A stretch of 64,000 bases of DNA from Ramlibacter sp. GTDB taxonomy: Bacteria > Pseudomonadota > Gammaproteobacteria > Burkholderiales > Burkholderiaceae_C. The notes under the pieces are model-generated. The model ran no database searches. It was not told the origin of the DNA and worked only from the letters and a program-made list of their open reading frames with translations. Each line of letters begins with the position of its first letter. Position 1 is the stretch's first letter. Positions 1-8,223 of the stretch are shown in pieces. The stretch lies in NCBI GenBank assembly GCA_016713005.1, contig JADJPY010000011.1:248001-312000 (forward strand), given 5' to 3'. The position numbers and the translations under genes are program-made.

Positions 1-56
1 CGAGAGCCCCCACGGGGGGCAGCGCAGCGCACGAAGTGACAAGCCTGGTGGTCATG
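1..56 (-). repeat. Family A intercistronic repeat, copy 1 (cut by window edge)
   Basis: On the minus strand the element starts one base after the TGA stop of the reductase at 57-1061 with ATGACCACC, then the conserved CACTTCGTG and the C-run/G-run hairpin CCCCCCGTGGGGGC. The rest lies outside the window. It matches the copies at 31835-31912, 36469-36580 and 43411-43500. Confidence 0.75.
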
Positions 57-1061
57 TCAGTACAGCCCGCGCATGCGGGCGTGCAGGCGGGCCAGGCCCA
101 GCAGCGCGTCGGTGTAGGGCGTGGGCACCTGCGTCAATTCGCCCAGTTCCTTGACCACCGTCACCAGCGCATCCAGCTCCACGGCCTTGCCGGCCTCCAC
201 ATCCTGCAGCATGGACGTCTTGAACGCGCCCAGCTTGCGTGTGACCTGGTGCCGGTCTTCGGGTTGCTGGTCGATCGGGATGCCGATGCGCGCGCCGATC
301 TCACGCGCCTCCAGCATCACGCTGGAGATGAAGCCGCGCACCAGCTCGTCGTTCAGGATCAGGTCGGTGGTGGCGCCGGTCATGGCGCTCACCGGGTTGA
401 CTGTCATGTTGCCCCACAGCTTGTACCAGGCGTCCTTCTGGATCTGGTCGGACAAAACGGCCTCCAGCCCTGCCTGCCCGAGCAGTTCGACAAGATGACG
501 CACACGCTCGGTTTTCTCGCCAGACGGCTCGCCGATGATGAGCTTGTTGCCAAAGTGCTGCCTGACGAATCCCGGGCTGTTGAGGGAACAGCTTGCATGA
601 ACCACGCAGCCAATGATCTGGTGGCCGGGTATGGCGCGGGCGATGGCGCCGTCCGGGTCCACCGCCTTGAGCCGCGTGCCGGCGAAATTGCCGCCGAATC
701 CCTCGAAGAACCACCAGGGCACACCGTTCATCGCGGTCAGCACCATCGTGTGCGGCCCCAGCAGCGGGGCAATCGCCAGCGCCACCCGCGCCATGGCGGG
801 CGCCTTGACCGAGACGATGACCAGATCCTGCACGCCCAGCTCCGCCGGATCCGCGCTCGCCAGAACCGGTGCGCCAAGGACCTCCGTCCGTTGGGCTTCA
901 CCGGCCGCGGGAGGGGCGGGCGTCTGCAGCCTCAGCCCGTGCTGGCGCAAGGTGGCCAGGGTGTCGCCGCGCGCCACCACACTCACGGCGTGGCCCGAGC
1001 GGGCCAGCCGCACCCCAAGCCATCCGCCGATGGCGCCGGCGCCGTAGATGCAGATTTTCAT
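57..1061 (-). CDS. 2-dehydropantoate 2-reductase family protein (ketopantoate reductase-like)
   Basis: A 334-residue NADPH-dependent ketoacid reductase of the PanE/ApbA fold. The N-terminus has the Rossmann signature GAGAIGGWLG at residues 7-16, and the C-terminal helical domain carries the family's conserved region around KDAWYKLWGN. The track start is a TTG two codons upstream; ATG at 1061 gives the usual MKICIYGAGAIGG beginning. It is the last gene of the hpa meta-cleavage operon, 44 bases after the class II aldolase, and its upstream region is a family B repeat. Since housekeeping panE is normally elsewhere, I infer it reduces another 2-keto acid made nearby; the substrate is unknown. Confidence 0.85.
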   Translation of the reverse strand: MKICIYGAGAIGGWLGVRLARSGHAVSVVARGDTLATLRQHGLRLQTPAPPAAGEAQRTEVLGAPVLASADPAELGVQDLVIVSVKAPAMARVALAIAPLLGPHTMVLTAMNGVPWWFFEGFGGNFAGTRLKAVDPDGAIARAIPGHQIIGCVVHASCSLNSPGFVRQHFGNKLIIGEPSGEKTERVRHLVELLGQAGLEAVLSDQIQKDAWYKLWGNMTVNPVSAMTGATTDLILNDELVRGFISSVMLEAREIGARIGIPIDQQPEDRHQVTRKLGAFKTSMLQDVEAGKAVELDALVTVVKELGELTQVPTPYTDALLGLARLHARMRGLY

Positions 1062-1123
1062 GATCAAAATGGCCGCTGGGCCCCGTCAATTCTTCCTGTA
1101 ATGCTCTACTTTTTATAGCTGTC
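1062..1123 (+). repeat. Family B dispersed repeat, copy 1
   Basis: Divergent copy: atcaaaatggcc, ggccccgtca, then a T-rich stretch ending tatagc. It fills the gap between the class II aldolase and the reductase, supplies the aldolase's last codons and TAG stop (1106-1108), and must hold the ribosome-binding region of the reductase. Confidence 0.6.
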
Positions 1124-1879
1124 GTCGAGCCGGTCGACCTGCCGGACGAGTGCGTCGAACACATCCTGCCCGGCACCAAAGCTGGCGTCAAACTGCAGTG
1201 AATCCACCGTGGTCTTGTGCGCCACCGCCTCGGGCACGGGAATGCAAGGCCCCAATGCGGCCTGGGCCAGCTGGATCTCGCAGGCCCGCTGCAGGGTCCA
1301 CAGCTGGACGAAGGCGAGCGGCAAAGTGGCTGCATGCGACAACAGGCCGTGGTTGCGCAGGATCAGCAAGGGCTTGTTGCCCATGCTGGCCAGCAGGCGG
1401 GGGGCCTCCTCGGCGTGCACGGTGATGCCTTCGAAGTCGTGGTACGCCACCATGTCGTGGAGCTGGGCGGAATAGAAGTTGTTCTGCGCGAGCCCGCCCT
1501 GGGTGCAGGCCACGGCGATGCCGGCCGTGGTGTGGGTGTGCATCACGCAGTGCGCGCCAGGCACATGGTCGTGAATGGTGCCGTGGATGGTGAAGCCTGC
1601 GGGGTTGACCGGCCAGGGGTTGGCGTCCAGCTTGTTGCCGCGGACGTCGATTTTCAGCAGGTTGCTGGCGGTGACTTCGCTGTAGTGCAGACCGAACGGG
1701 TTGATCAGGAACTGCTTGTCCCCCCCGGTCACGCTATCGGGCAGGCGCACCGTGATGTGGTTGTAGATCATCTCGGTCCAGCCCAGAAGGACGAACACGC
1801 GGTAGCACGCGGCGAGCTGGACGCGCGCCTTCCATTCGTCCGGATGCATGCGGCTGGAGGGCTGGGGAATCGCGTTCAT
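1106..1879 (-). CDS. Class II aldolase/adducin family protein
   Basis: A 257-residue protein of the class II (zinc-dependent) aldolase/epimerase fold. The metal-binding HTHT motif lies near residues 122-125 and a further histidine in ILRNHGLL near 176-180. It is 12 bases after hpaI in the same direction, so it is probably co-transcribed with the homoprotocatechuate genes. Canonical hpa operons do not include it. It could split or decarboxylate a keto acid from the pathway, but the sequence does not fix a substrate. Its last codons come from a family B repeat. Confidence 0.82.
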   Translation of the reverse strand: MNAIPQPSSRMHPDEWKARVQLAACYRVFVLLGWTEMIYNHITVRLPDSVTGGDKQFLINPFGLHYSEVTASNLLKIDVRGNKLDANPWPVNPAGFTIHGTIHDHVPGAHCVMHTHTTAGIAVACTQGGLAQNNFYSAQLHDMVAYHDFEGITVHAEEAPRLLASMGNKPLLILRNHGLLSHAATLPLAFVQLWTLQRACEIQLAQAALGPCIPVPEAVAHKTTVDSLQFDASFGAGQDVFDALVRQVDRLDDSYKK

Positions 1880-1891
1880 GGTCAGTTCCGT

Positions 1892-2716
1892 TCAATAGGT
1901 TTTGCCGGTGGTCACGGCTGCGGCGTCGCCGGCCCTGAACTTCGCGGCCAGCGCGCTGGTGGCCCGGACCAGAAGGTTGGTGTCCAGACCAACCGCCACA
2001 AACGTTGCGCCAAGTTCCAGGTACCGGCGGGCGGTGGCTTCATCGGGCGAGAGGATGCCGGCCGCCTTGCCCGCGCGGTTGATCCGGGCGATGGCATCGG
2101 CAATGGCAGCCTGCACCTGGGGATGGCCGGGATTGGCCACATGGCCCATCGAGGCCGACAGGTCGGCCGGGCCGATAAAGATGCCATCGACGCCCTCCGT
2201 GGCGGCAATGGCGTCCAGGTTGTCCAGCGCGGTCTGGGTCTCGGCCTGGACCAGCAGGCAGACCTGGGCATTGGCCTCGTGCGCATAGTTGGGGTAGCGG
2301 CCCCAGCGCGACGCGCGTGCCCCGCCCATGCCGCGCACGCCGCCCCCGCCGTCGGCCTGCGGGTACCGCATGGCGCGCACCAGCGTGGACGCCTGCGCCG
2401 GGGTGTCCACCATGGGCACCAGCAGCGTCTGCACGCCCAGGTCCAGATACTGCTTGATCAGGGCTTCACCGACATGCCCGTGCCCCATGGGAACGCGTGC
2501 GATGGGGTGCGAAGCCGGATACGCCGCGACCACCTGCAGTTGCGCCAGGATGCTGCCCAGGTCGTTGGGCGCGTGTTCGCCGTCGATCAGCAGCCAGTCA
2601 AACCCCGCGCCGGCGCAGATCTCGGTGCTGTAGGGGCTGGCCAGGCCGAGCCACAGGCCGATTTGTGCGCGCTTTTCGGCCAGGGCCTGCTTGAACGGAT
2701 TGACGGGTGTGTGCAT
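1892..2716 (-). CDS. hpaI: 4-hydroxy-2-oxoheptane-1,7-dioate aldolase HpaI
   Basis: A 274-residue class II pyruvate aldolase of the HpcH/HpaI family, which splits 4-hydroxy-2-oxoheptanedioate into pyruvate and succinic semialdehyde, the last step of homoprotocatechuate meta-cleavage. Visible signatures are GLWLGLASPYS, the metal/substrate segment FDWLLIDGEHAPND near residues 46-59, IARVPMG, and GIFIGPADLSASMG near 180-193. It follows hpaH by nine bases, and its position among the other hpa genes makes the assignment firm. Confidence 0.93.
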   Translation of the reverse strand: MHTPVNPFKQALAEKRAQIGLWLGLASPYSTEICAGAGFDWLLIDGEHAPNDLGSILAQLQVVAAYPASHPIARVPMGHGHVGEALIKQYLDLGVQTLLVPMVDTPAQASTLVRAMRYPQADGGGGVRGMGGARASRWGRYPNYAHEANAQVCLLVQAETQTALDNLDAIAATEGVDGIFIGPADLSASMGHVANPGHPQVQAAIADAIARINRAGKAAGILSPDEATARRYLELGATFVAVGLDTNLLVRATSALAAKFRAGDAAAVTTGKTY

Positions 2717-2725
2717 GTGAGCGCC

Positions 2726-3526
2726 TCAGACAAATGTGAACTCAAAACGGCCCAGCGGACCGTAGTCGGCATCGAATACGTCGCCAGGCCGGGCCGCCAC
2801 CGGTCGGGTGAAAGAGCCAGCCAGCACCACTTCGCCCGCCTGCAGGCACTCGCCCCAGGGCGCCAGCTTCTGCGCAAGCCAGGCCACACCGACAGCCGGG
2901 TGGCCCTGCACGCCGGCCGCCAGGCCGGTCTCTTCCACAGCGCCGTTTTGCCGCAGGATGGCGCCGCACCAGGGCAGGTCCACCGCGCGGGGCAACACCT
3001 TGCGCCCGCCCAGCACGATGCCGGCGTTGGCCGCGTTGTCGGAAATGGTGTCGAAGACCTTGCGCATGACCTTGGTGTGGCGGTCAAACTGCTCGATGCG
3101 CGCGTCAATGATCTCGATCGCCGGCGTCACGCAATCCGTGGCGTCCAGCACATCGTCGATGCTGATCCTGGTGCCTTCCAGCTTCTTCTTCAGCACGAAG
3201 GCCAGCTCCACTTCGACCCGCGGCGCAATGAAGCGCGCGCAGGGAACGTCGCCCGGCGCAAAGAACATGTCGTCCAGCAGCGTGCCGTAGTCGGGCTCGT
3301 CAATCTGGCTGCTGATCTGCATGGCGCGCGAGGTCAGGCCGATCTTGTGCCCGCGCACGGTGCGGCCGGCGGCGATCTTCATGGCCACCCAGGCGCGCGA
3401 GATGGCGTAACCGTCTTCAATCGTCATGCCCGGGTGGCGTTTGGAAAAATGCTCGACTTGGACGCGGCTGCGTTCGCTCTGGTCCAGCTCGGCGGCGAGT
3501 TGCTGGATGGTGGATGAATCAAGCAT
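2726..3526 (-). CDS. hpaH: 2-oxo-hept-4-ene-1,7-dioate hydratase HpaH
   Basis: A 266-residue member of the fumarylacetoacetase/MhpD-like hydratase family. It adds water to 2-oxohept-4-ene-1,7-dioate to give the substrate of HpaI, which is encoded next. MTIEDGYAISRAWV and GHKIGLTSRAMQ near residues 34-70 and the acidic metal-binding region VEVELAFVLKK are typical. Length matches the family. hpaF ends two bases upstream, so the two are translated from one message. Confidence 0.93.
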   Translation of the reverse strand: MLDSSTIQQLAAELDQSERSRVQVEHFSKRHPGMTIEDGYAISRAWVAMKIAAGRTVRGHKIGLTSRAMQISSQIDEPDYGTLLDDMFFAPGDVPCARFIAPRVEVELAFVLKKKLEGTRISIDDVLDATDCVTPAIEIIDARIEQFDRHTKVMRKVFDTISDNAANAGIVLGGRKVLPRAVDLPWCGAILRQNGAVEETGLAAGVQGHPAVGVAWLAQKLAPWGECLQAGEVVLAGSFTRPVAARPGDVFDADYGPLGRFEFTFV

Positions 3527-3528
3527 GG

Positions 3529-3936
3529 TCAGGACTTCTGGAACAGTGGATGCAGATTGCTGTGCTTGCCGTCAAACACCTGGCCGGGGCTTTCGTCCAC
3601 CTGTGCGGTGATGCCAATCAGCCGGCTCTGCATCAGGGAGGAAAAATGGGCTGTAGCTCCCGCCAGTATTGCGTCACCCGCTCTCTTTTTTGTAGCGTCT
3701 GAGCGGCCATTGGCCATCCGCAGGTTGAGATATACGAAGGCATAGTCCTGCTTTCCGTCCGCCACGGCAAAGTGTGCGGCCGGATAGGCCAGCACACGCG
3801 TGCCGCCGGTGGGGAACACCTGCCGGCCGTCGTCGTCCCGCACCGCCAGCATGGCGTCGGCCAGGGTCCGGCACAGCGCCGTCATGTCCGTTGCGGCGTC
3901 CAGGTTGGGGGTGTAGAGGATGACGAGGTGGGGCAT
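3529..3936 (-). CDS. hpaF: 5-carboxymethyl-2-hydroxymuconate delta-isomerase HpaF
   Basis: A 135-residue tautomerase-superfamily protein that isomerises 5-carboxymethyl-2-hydroxymuconate. The catalytic N-terminal proline is present directly after the start methionine (MPHLVILYTPNLD). Other family features are VLAYPAAHFAVAD and HIGIT-like GITAQVDE near residue 108. Codons 80-98 (ATKKRAGDAILAGATAHFS) coincide with a family B repeat read in frame; total length is normal, so the match is either an in-frame replacement or partly chance. Nine bases downstream of hpaD. Confidence 0.9.
   Translation of the reverse strand: MPHLVILYTPNLDAATDMTALCRTLADAMLAVRDDDGRQVFPTGGTRVLAYPAAHFAVADGKQDYAFVYLNLRMANGRSDATKKRAGDAILAGATAHFSSLMQSRLIGITAQVDESPGQVFDGKHSNLHPLFQKS
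3642..3697 (+). repeat. Family B dispersed repeat, copy 2 (inside hpaF)
   Basis: Contains aaaaatgggct, the diagnostic core cccgccagtattg at 3659-3671, and a T-rich tail ending gtagcg. The core is shared with copies at 42960 and 61879. It is read in frame, antisense to its own orientation, as residues 80-98 of HpaF. Confidence 0.6.
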
Positions 3937-3945
3937 CTTCGGTCT

Positions 3946-4872
3946 TCAGAGGCGTTGCGCAATGTTGGTGTAGCCCAGGGCCGACGAAGCCTGCGCCGGG
4001 GGTATCGCCGCACCGCTTTGAGGTGTCACCGGGAAGATGGCGTTGATCTGTCCCGTGCCCGACGCGCCGAAATAGGGCGTGACAACCTCGACGCCGCCAT
4101 CGTATTCCGACCAGCCCAGGGCCCCCAGCAGCATCGCCGTGTCGTGCATGAACCCCTCGCCATGGCCCTTGGCTGCGTACTCCGGCAGCATGGTGCAGAA
4201 GTCCTTCCACTCGGCCTGCTCCCACATGCGCACCACATGACGGTCGAGTTGTTCCAGAAACGGGCTCCAGATCCTGAACGCGTACTCCGGCGCCAGCCCG
4301 TTCTGCGCAAACCGGTGCGACAGCGAGCCGCTGGCAAAGACGGCCACCGTGCCGTCGTACTCGTCCTCGATCGCGCGGCGGATGGCCCAGCCCAGCCGCG
4401 CGCTGTCGTTCAGGTAATGCGCCTGGCACAGCGCGGAGACCGAGACCACCTTGTAGTGCTGGTCGGTGTTCATGTAGCGCATGGGCACCAGCGTGCCGTA
4501 CTCGGGGTTGAGCGTGGTGGCGTCGTGCGCCAGTGTTTCCACGCCGTGGGCGTTGCAGACTTTCGCCAGCAGTTGGCCCAGCGCCGGGTTGCCCGGAAAC
4601 TCAAAGCCCATGTTGCTGATGAAGTGCGGCAACTCGTTGCTGGTGTACAGGCCCTTGAAGTGCGGCGCGCAGTTGATGTGGTAGTTGGCGTTGACGAGCC
4701 AGTGCGTGTCGAACACCACGATCGTGTCCACCCCGGCAGCGCGGCAGCGCCGGTCAATCTCCAGGTGACCGTCAATCGCGTCCTGCCGTGTCCCTTTGCG
4801 CGGGCCGTCCAGCTCGCTGAGATACATCGACGGGACATGGGTGATTTTGGCTGCGAGTGCCAGTTTGCCCAT
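3946..4872 (-). CDS. hpaD: 3,4-dihydroxyphenylacetate 2,3-dioxygenase HpaD
   Basis: A 308-residue LigB-type (class III) extradiol ring-cleavage dioxygenase that opens homoprotocatechuate to 5-carboxymethyl-2-hydroxymuconate semialdehyde using Fe(II). The start MGKLALAAKITHVPSMYLSE is the usual one for this family; it has a GGGGAG ribosome-binding site, while an ATG 15 bases upstream lacks one. The metal-site region DTHWLVNANYH lies near residues 60-70 and FASGSLSHRF near 185-194. It starts two bases after the hpaE stop, and its product is the substrate of HpaE. Confidence 0.93.
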   Translation of the reverse strand: MGKLALAAKITHVPSMYLSELDGPRKGTRQDAIDGHLEIDRRCRAAGVDTIVVFDTHWLVNANYHINCAPHFKGLYTSNELPHFISNMGFEFPGNPALGQLLAKVCNAHGVETLAHDATTLNPEYGTLVPMRYMNTDQHYKVVSVSALCQAHYLNDSARLGWAIRRAIEDEYDGTVAVFASGSLSHRFAQNGLAPEYAFRIWSPFLEQLDRHVVRMWEQAEWKDFCTMLPEYAAKGHGEGFMHDTAMLLGALGWSEYDGGVEVVTPYFGASGTGQINAIFPVTPQSGAAIPPAQASSALGYTNIAQRL

Positions 4873-4874
4873 GG

Positions 4875-6341
4875 TCAGGCTCCCCAATGCGGAATATGGT
4901 GCGACCCCAGCGACACCGCCACGTTCTTGGGCTCGCAGAACACTTCGTAACTCCAGGTGCCGCCCTCACGCCCCGTGCCGGATGCCTTGGTGCCGCCAAA
5001 CGGCTGGCGCAGGTCGCGCACGTTCTGGCTGTTGACAAAGCACATGCCGGCCTCCACGGCCGCCGCGACACGGTGGGCGCGGCCGATGTTCTCGGTCCAG
5101 ACATAGCTGCTCAGGCCGTACTGGATGTCGTTGGCCTTGGCAATGGCGTCCGCCTCGTCCTTGAACGGAATCAGGCAGGCGACGGGGCCAAATATTTCTT
5201 CCTGCGCGATGCGCATGCGGTTGTCCACATCGGCAAACACCGTGGGCAGCACGTAGTTGCCCTTCTTCACACGGTCCGGCAGGTCAGCCTGGCCCAGCCC
5301 GCCGCACAGCAGCGTGGCACCCTCTTTGGGGCCGAGCTCAATGTAGCTGCGGACCTTGGCCAGGTGGCCCTGGCTCACCATCGGGCCGATGATGGTTTTT
5401 TCATCCAGCGGATCGCCCACCGTGATGCGTTTGGCGCGCTCCACAAACTTTGCGCAGAAGTCGGCATAAATGCTCTGCTGCACCAGGATGCGGCTGCCCG
5501 CGGTGCATCGCTCGCCGTTGTTGCTGAAGATCATGAACACGGCCGCGTCCAGCGCGCGGTCCAGGTCGGCATCTTCAAAAATCACGAACGGGCTCTTGCC
5601 GCCCAGCTCCATGCTGAACTTCTTCAGGCCCGCGGTCTTGACGATGCGGTTGCCGGTGGCGGTGGAGCCGGTGAACGAGATGGCCCGCACGTCCGGGTGC
5701 GCCACCAGCGGTTCGCCAGCGTCCTTGCCATAGCCGTGCACGATATTCAGCACGCCGGGCGGGATGCCGGCTTCCAGCGCCAGCTCGCCCAGGCGCGCGG
5801 CGGTGAGCGGGCTCAGCTCGCTCATCTTGAGTACCGCCGTGTTGCCAAAAGCCAGGCAAGGTGCCACTTTCCAGGTGCCTGTCATGAACGGCACATTCCA
5901 CGGGCTGATCAGCGCGCACACGCCCACCGGGTGGAACAGCGTGTAGTTCAGGTGTGTTTCCGTAGGGTAGGTGTGGCCATCGACCCGGGTGCACATCTCG
6001 GCGAAGTAGTAGAAGTTGTCGGCGGCGCGCGGGATCAGCTGCTTGCCGGTCTGCGCGATCACCTGGCCACAGTCGTTGGTCTCGGTCTGTGCGATCTCCG
6101 GCACATGGGCGGCGATCAGGTCGCCCAGCTTGCGGATGAGTCTGGCGCGCTGCGGCGCCGGCAGGCCGGCCCATTTCGGGAAGGCGGCCTTCGCGGCAGC
6201 CACGGCGGCATTCACTTCCGCTTCGCCGCCCGCGGCCACCTCGGCCAGCACGTCCTGCGTGGCGGGGTTGATGGTTTCAAAGTAGCTGGCGCTGGGCACA
6301 GCCTGGCCGTTGATGAGGTGCTGGACTTGTTGCATGGTCAT
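4875..6341 (-). CDS. hpaE: 5-carboxymethyl-2-hydroxymuconate semialdehyde dehydrogenase HpaE
   Basis: A 488-residue NAD(P)-dependent aldehyde dehydrogenase oxidising the ring-cleavage semialdehyde to 5-carboxymethyl-2-hydroxymuconate. Seen are the cofactor loop FTGSTATGNRIV near residue 225, the catalytic glutamate motif MELGGKSPFVIFEDADLD near 250, and the catalytic cysteine in NNGERCTAGSRI near 287. It overlaps hpaG2 by four bases. Position between hpaG2 and hpaD identifies the substrate more securely than the sequence alone. Confidence 0.93.
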   Translation of the reverse strand: MTMQQVQHLINGQAVPSASYFETINPATQDVLAEVAAGGEAEVNAAVAAAKAAFPKWAGLPAPQRARLIRKLGDLIAAHVPEIAQTETNDCGQVIAQTGKQLIPRAADNFYYFAEMCTRVDGHTYPTETHLNYTLFHPVGVCALISPWNVPFMTGTWKVAPCLAFGNTAVLKMSELSPLTAARLGELALEAGIPPGVLNIVHGYGKDAGEPLVAHPDVRAISFTGSTATGNRIVKTAGLKKFSMELGGKSPFVIFEDADLDRALDAAVFMIFSNNGERCTAGSRILVQQSIYADFCAKFVERAKRITVGDPLDEKTIIGPMVSQGHLAKVRSYIELGPKEGATLLCGGLGQADLPDRVKKGNYVLPTVFADVDNRMRIAQEEIFGPVACLIPFKDEADAIAKANDIQYGLSSYVWTENIGRAHRVAAAVEAGMCFVNSQNVRDLRQPFGGTKASGTGREGGTWSYEVFCEPKNVAVSLGSHHIPHWGA

Positions 6342-7084
6342 TCAATGGTGTTGATGAGCTCGCCCACGCTCTCGATGGACGTGACGACGACGTCTCCCGG
6401 CTGGCAATCCACCACACCGTCGGGCGTGCCGGTGAGGATCAGGTCGCCGGGCTGCAGCGTCATGAAGCTGCTGAAGTACTCGATGAGGAAGGGCACGTCA
6501 AAAATCATGTCCCGGGTGTTGCCGCTTTGTGTGACCTTGCCATTCACAGTGGTCTGCAGGGCCAGCGCCTGCGGGTTGGCTATGTCTTGCGCATCCACCA
6601 GCCAGGGGCCCAGCGGCGTGCAGGTGTCGCGGTTCTTCACGCGCAGGTTGGGGCGGTACCAGTTTTCCAGGTAGTCGCGGATGGCGTAGTCGTTGGCCAC
6701 GGTGTAGCCGGCAATGAAGTCGTGCGCGTCGTCGCGCTTCACGCGTTTGGCCGTTCTCCCGATGACCACGGTCAGTTCGCACTCGTAGTGCATGAACTTC
6801 ACGTCCTTGGGCCGGTGTGTCTTCTGGCGGTGGCCGATCAGTGTGCCTTCGCCCTTGATGAACACCAGCGGCACCTCGGGCGCCTTGAATTCAAGCTCCT
6901 TCGCGTGGTCGGCGTAGTTCAGGCCGAGTGCCAGGATGGTGCGGGGCCGCACGGTGGGCTTGAGGGGGGGGAGCCAGACCGCTTGATCGTGGGGAACACG
7001 GGTGCCGTCTTCCAGCACCAGCAGGCCACCGGATTCGGTGGCGTCGCGGGCCACGCCGTTGTGCAGGATTCTGGCGCGTTTCAC
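6338..7084 (-). CDS. hpaG2: 5-oxopent-3-ene-1,2,5-tricarboxylate decarboxylase/isomerase subunit HpaG2
   Basis: A 248-residue FAH-family protein. In homoprotocatechuate catabolism HpaG decarboxylates 5-oxopent-3-ene-1,2,5-tricarboxylate and isomerises the product. The C-terminal-type FAH domain is evident from LGLNYADHAKE, the metal-binding acidic run MHYECELTVVIG near residues 100-111, and LTGTPDGV near 220. Enterobacteria often have one fused HpaG; here the two halves are separate genes, with a four-base ATGA overlap to hpaG1. Confidence 0.9.
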   Translation of the reverse strand: MKRARILHNGVARDATESGGLLVLEDGTRVPHDQAVWLPPLKPTVRPRTILALGLNYADHAKELEFKAPEVPLVFIKGEGTLIGHRQKTHRPKDVKFMHYECELTVVIGRTAKRVKRDDAHDFIAGYTVANDYAIRDYLENWYRPNLRVKNRDTCTPLGPWLVDAQDIANPQALALQTTVNGKVTQSGNTRDMIFDVPFLIEYFSSFMTLQPGDLILTGTPDGVVDCQPGDVVVTSIESVGELINTIE

Positions 7085-7704
7085 GGTGCCTCCGCGATGA
7101 GGGTGTTGGACAGGGTCTCGAAGCCCGTCACGTGGATGTCGATCCGGTCACCGGCCCGCGCAAGCGGGCGACCGGTGTCGCTGCCCAGGGTGAGCACGTC
7201 GCCAGCGCGAAGGGTCATGAAGTCACTGACGTCGGCCAACAGCCTGTGGGCGTCCCGGACCAGTCCGGAAAAGTTCATGTGCTGGCGGGTCTGGCCGTTG
7301 ATGCTGACCCTGAGTGTGAACAGTCCGGGGTCAACTGTGGGAGACGCCACGACGGGGGTGGCGCCCACGCCCAGGAAACCGTCGACGCAGCGGAACCTCA
7401 CCGGTGGCCGGAAGAAACTCGCATGGGGAATGCAGAGGTCGTTGAGCAGCACATAGCTGGCGACCGCATTCGGTCCGCCCATGATCATCCCGATGGTGGC
7501 TCCGACTTCCACTTCAGGCACCCGCGCGGGCAGGGCAATCGGTCGCCCATGCGCAGTCCAGGTGTTGGCGGTCTTCACGTACAGGACGGGCGCGACAGGC
7601 GGTGCCTTGTACGGGGGCTGATGCATCTGCGCGCCGAGCAGATCCAGTTCGCCGCGGAAATTCAGCAACGTGCCGTAGACGGTCCCGAAGGGCAGGAACT
7701 GCAT
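7081..7704 (-). CDS. hpaG1: HpaG1-type FAH family isomerase/decarboxylase subunit
   Basis: A 207-residue FAH-fold protein, the N-terminal-half equivalent of bifunctional HpaG. The start MQFLPFGTVYGTLLNFRGEL at 7704 is chosen because it overlaps the hpaR stop in a TGATG junction; the open frame continues upstream to 8022 only as an antisense shadow of hpaR. Residues around VEVGATIGMIMG replace the acidic metal-binding segment seen in HpaG2, and LTLGSDTGRP corresponds to its GTPDG loop. Confidence 0.88.
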   Translation of the reverse strand: MQFLPFGTVYGTLLNFRGELDLLGAQMHQPPYKAPPVAPVLYVKTANTWTAHGRPIALPARVPEVEVGATIGMIMGGPNAVASYVLLNDLCIPHASFFRPPVRFRCVDGFLGVGATPVVASPTVDPGLFTLRVSINGQTRQHMNFSGLVRDAHRLLADVSDFMTLRAGDVLTLGSDTGRPLARAGDRIDIHVTGFETLSNTLIAEAP

Positions 7705-8135
7705 CAGGGCTGCTCCAGTTCGATGACTTCGTCGAGCAGCTGATACAACTGCGCCAGTTTCTGCTTTCCCAGCGACTGCTCCATCCAGTCGTAGTGCGCC
7801 TCGATGGTGCGGGAGAGCTTCTCCACCAGCTTCAGGCCGCGGGCGGTGGCTTCCACCACCGAGCGCCGCTGGTCCTGCGGGTCCCGCTCGCGGCGAATCA
7901 GGCCGTCCCGTTCCATGCGTGCCAGCACGCCGGTCAGGCTTGGCCCCAGGATGAAGGCCTCGCGAGCCACACGACCCGTCTCCACCGTGCCGTGTTCGCC
8001 CAGCACGCGCAACACGCGCCATTGCTGGTCAGAGAGGCCATGTTCGCGCAGGCCGGGGCGCGTATGGGCCATGACGGATTCGCGCGCCTGAAGCAGCAGG
8101 CGGGGCAGGTTGCGATGGACAAAGGGCTTGATCAT
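7704..8135 (-). CDS. hpaR: MarR-family repressor HpaR of homoprotocatechuate catabolism
   Basis: A 143-residue winged-helix MarR-type regulator. The DNA-binding region runs from LSDQQWRVLRVLGEHG to the wing RRERDPQDQRRSV, about residues 34-90. HpaR in known systems represses the meta-cleavage operon until its aromatic ligand appears. Here it is the first gene of the operon, so it would also control itself. An AT-rich perfect palindrome lies eight bases upstream of its start over the predicted -10 element. Confidence 0.92.
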   Translation of the reverse strand: MIKPFVHRNLPRLLLQARESVMAHTRPGLREHGLSDQQWRVLRVLGEHGTVETGRVAREAFILGPSLTGVLARMERDGLIRRERDPQDQRRSVVEATARGLKLVEKLSRTIEAHYDWMEQSLGKQKLAQLYQLLDEVIELEQP

Positions 8136-8142
8136 GAATTAA

Positions 8143-8176
8143 TTAATATATTAAATGAATTCCGCGGCTTCGCCAA
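8143..8176 (-). promoter_or_regulatory. Predicted hpaR-hpa operon promoter and HpaR operator
   Basis: Reading the minus strand, TTGGCG (8176-8171) and TAATAT (8153-8148) are separated by 17 bases, a good sigma70 layout. The -10 element lies inside the perfect palindrome TTAATATATTAA (8143-8154), which is flanked by gaatt (8136-8140) and aattc (8158-8162). The AT-rich patch stands out in GC-rich surroundings. HpaR binding here would block RNA polymerase; that is inference from MarR-family practice. Confidence 0.6.
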
Positions 8177-8223
8177 ATCCCGGCCTCGGTACTTACCCTT
8201 GCCCCGCTATAGTCGGCACTCTC

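Noticed and set aside
1217..3517. A 766-codon plus-strand frame across the hpa genes
   Set aside because: It spans three well-identified minus-strand genes and has no family resemblance.
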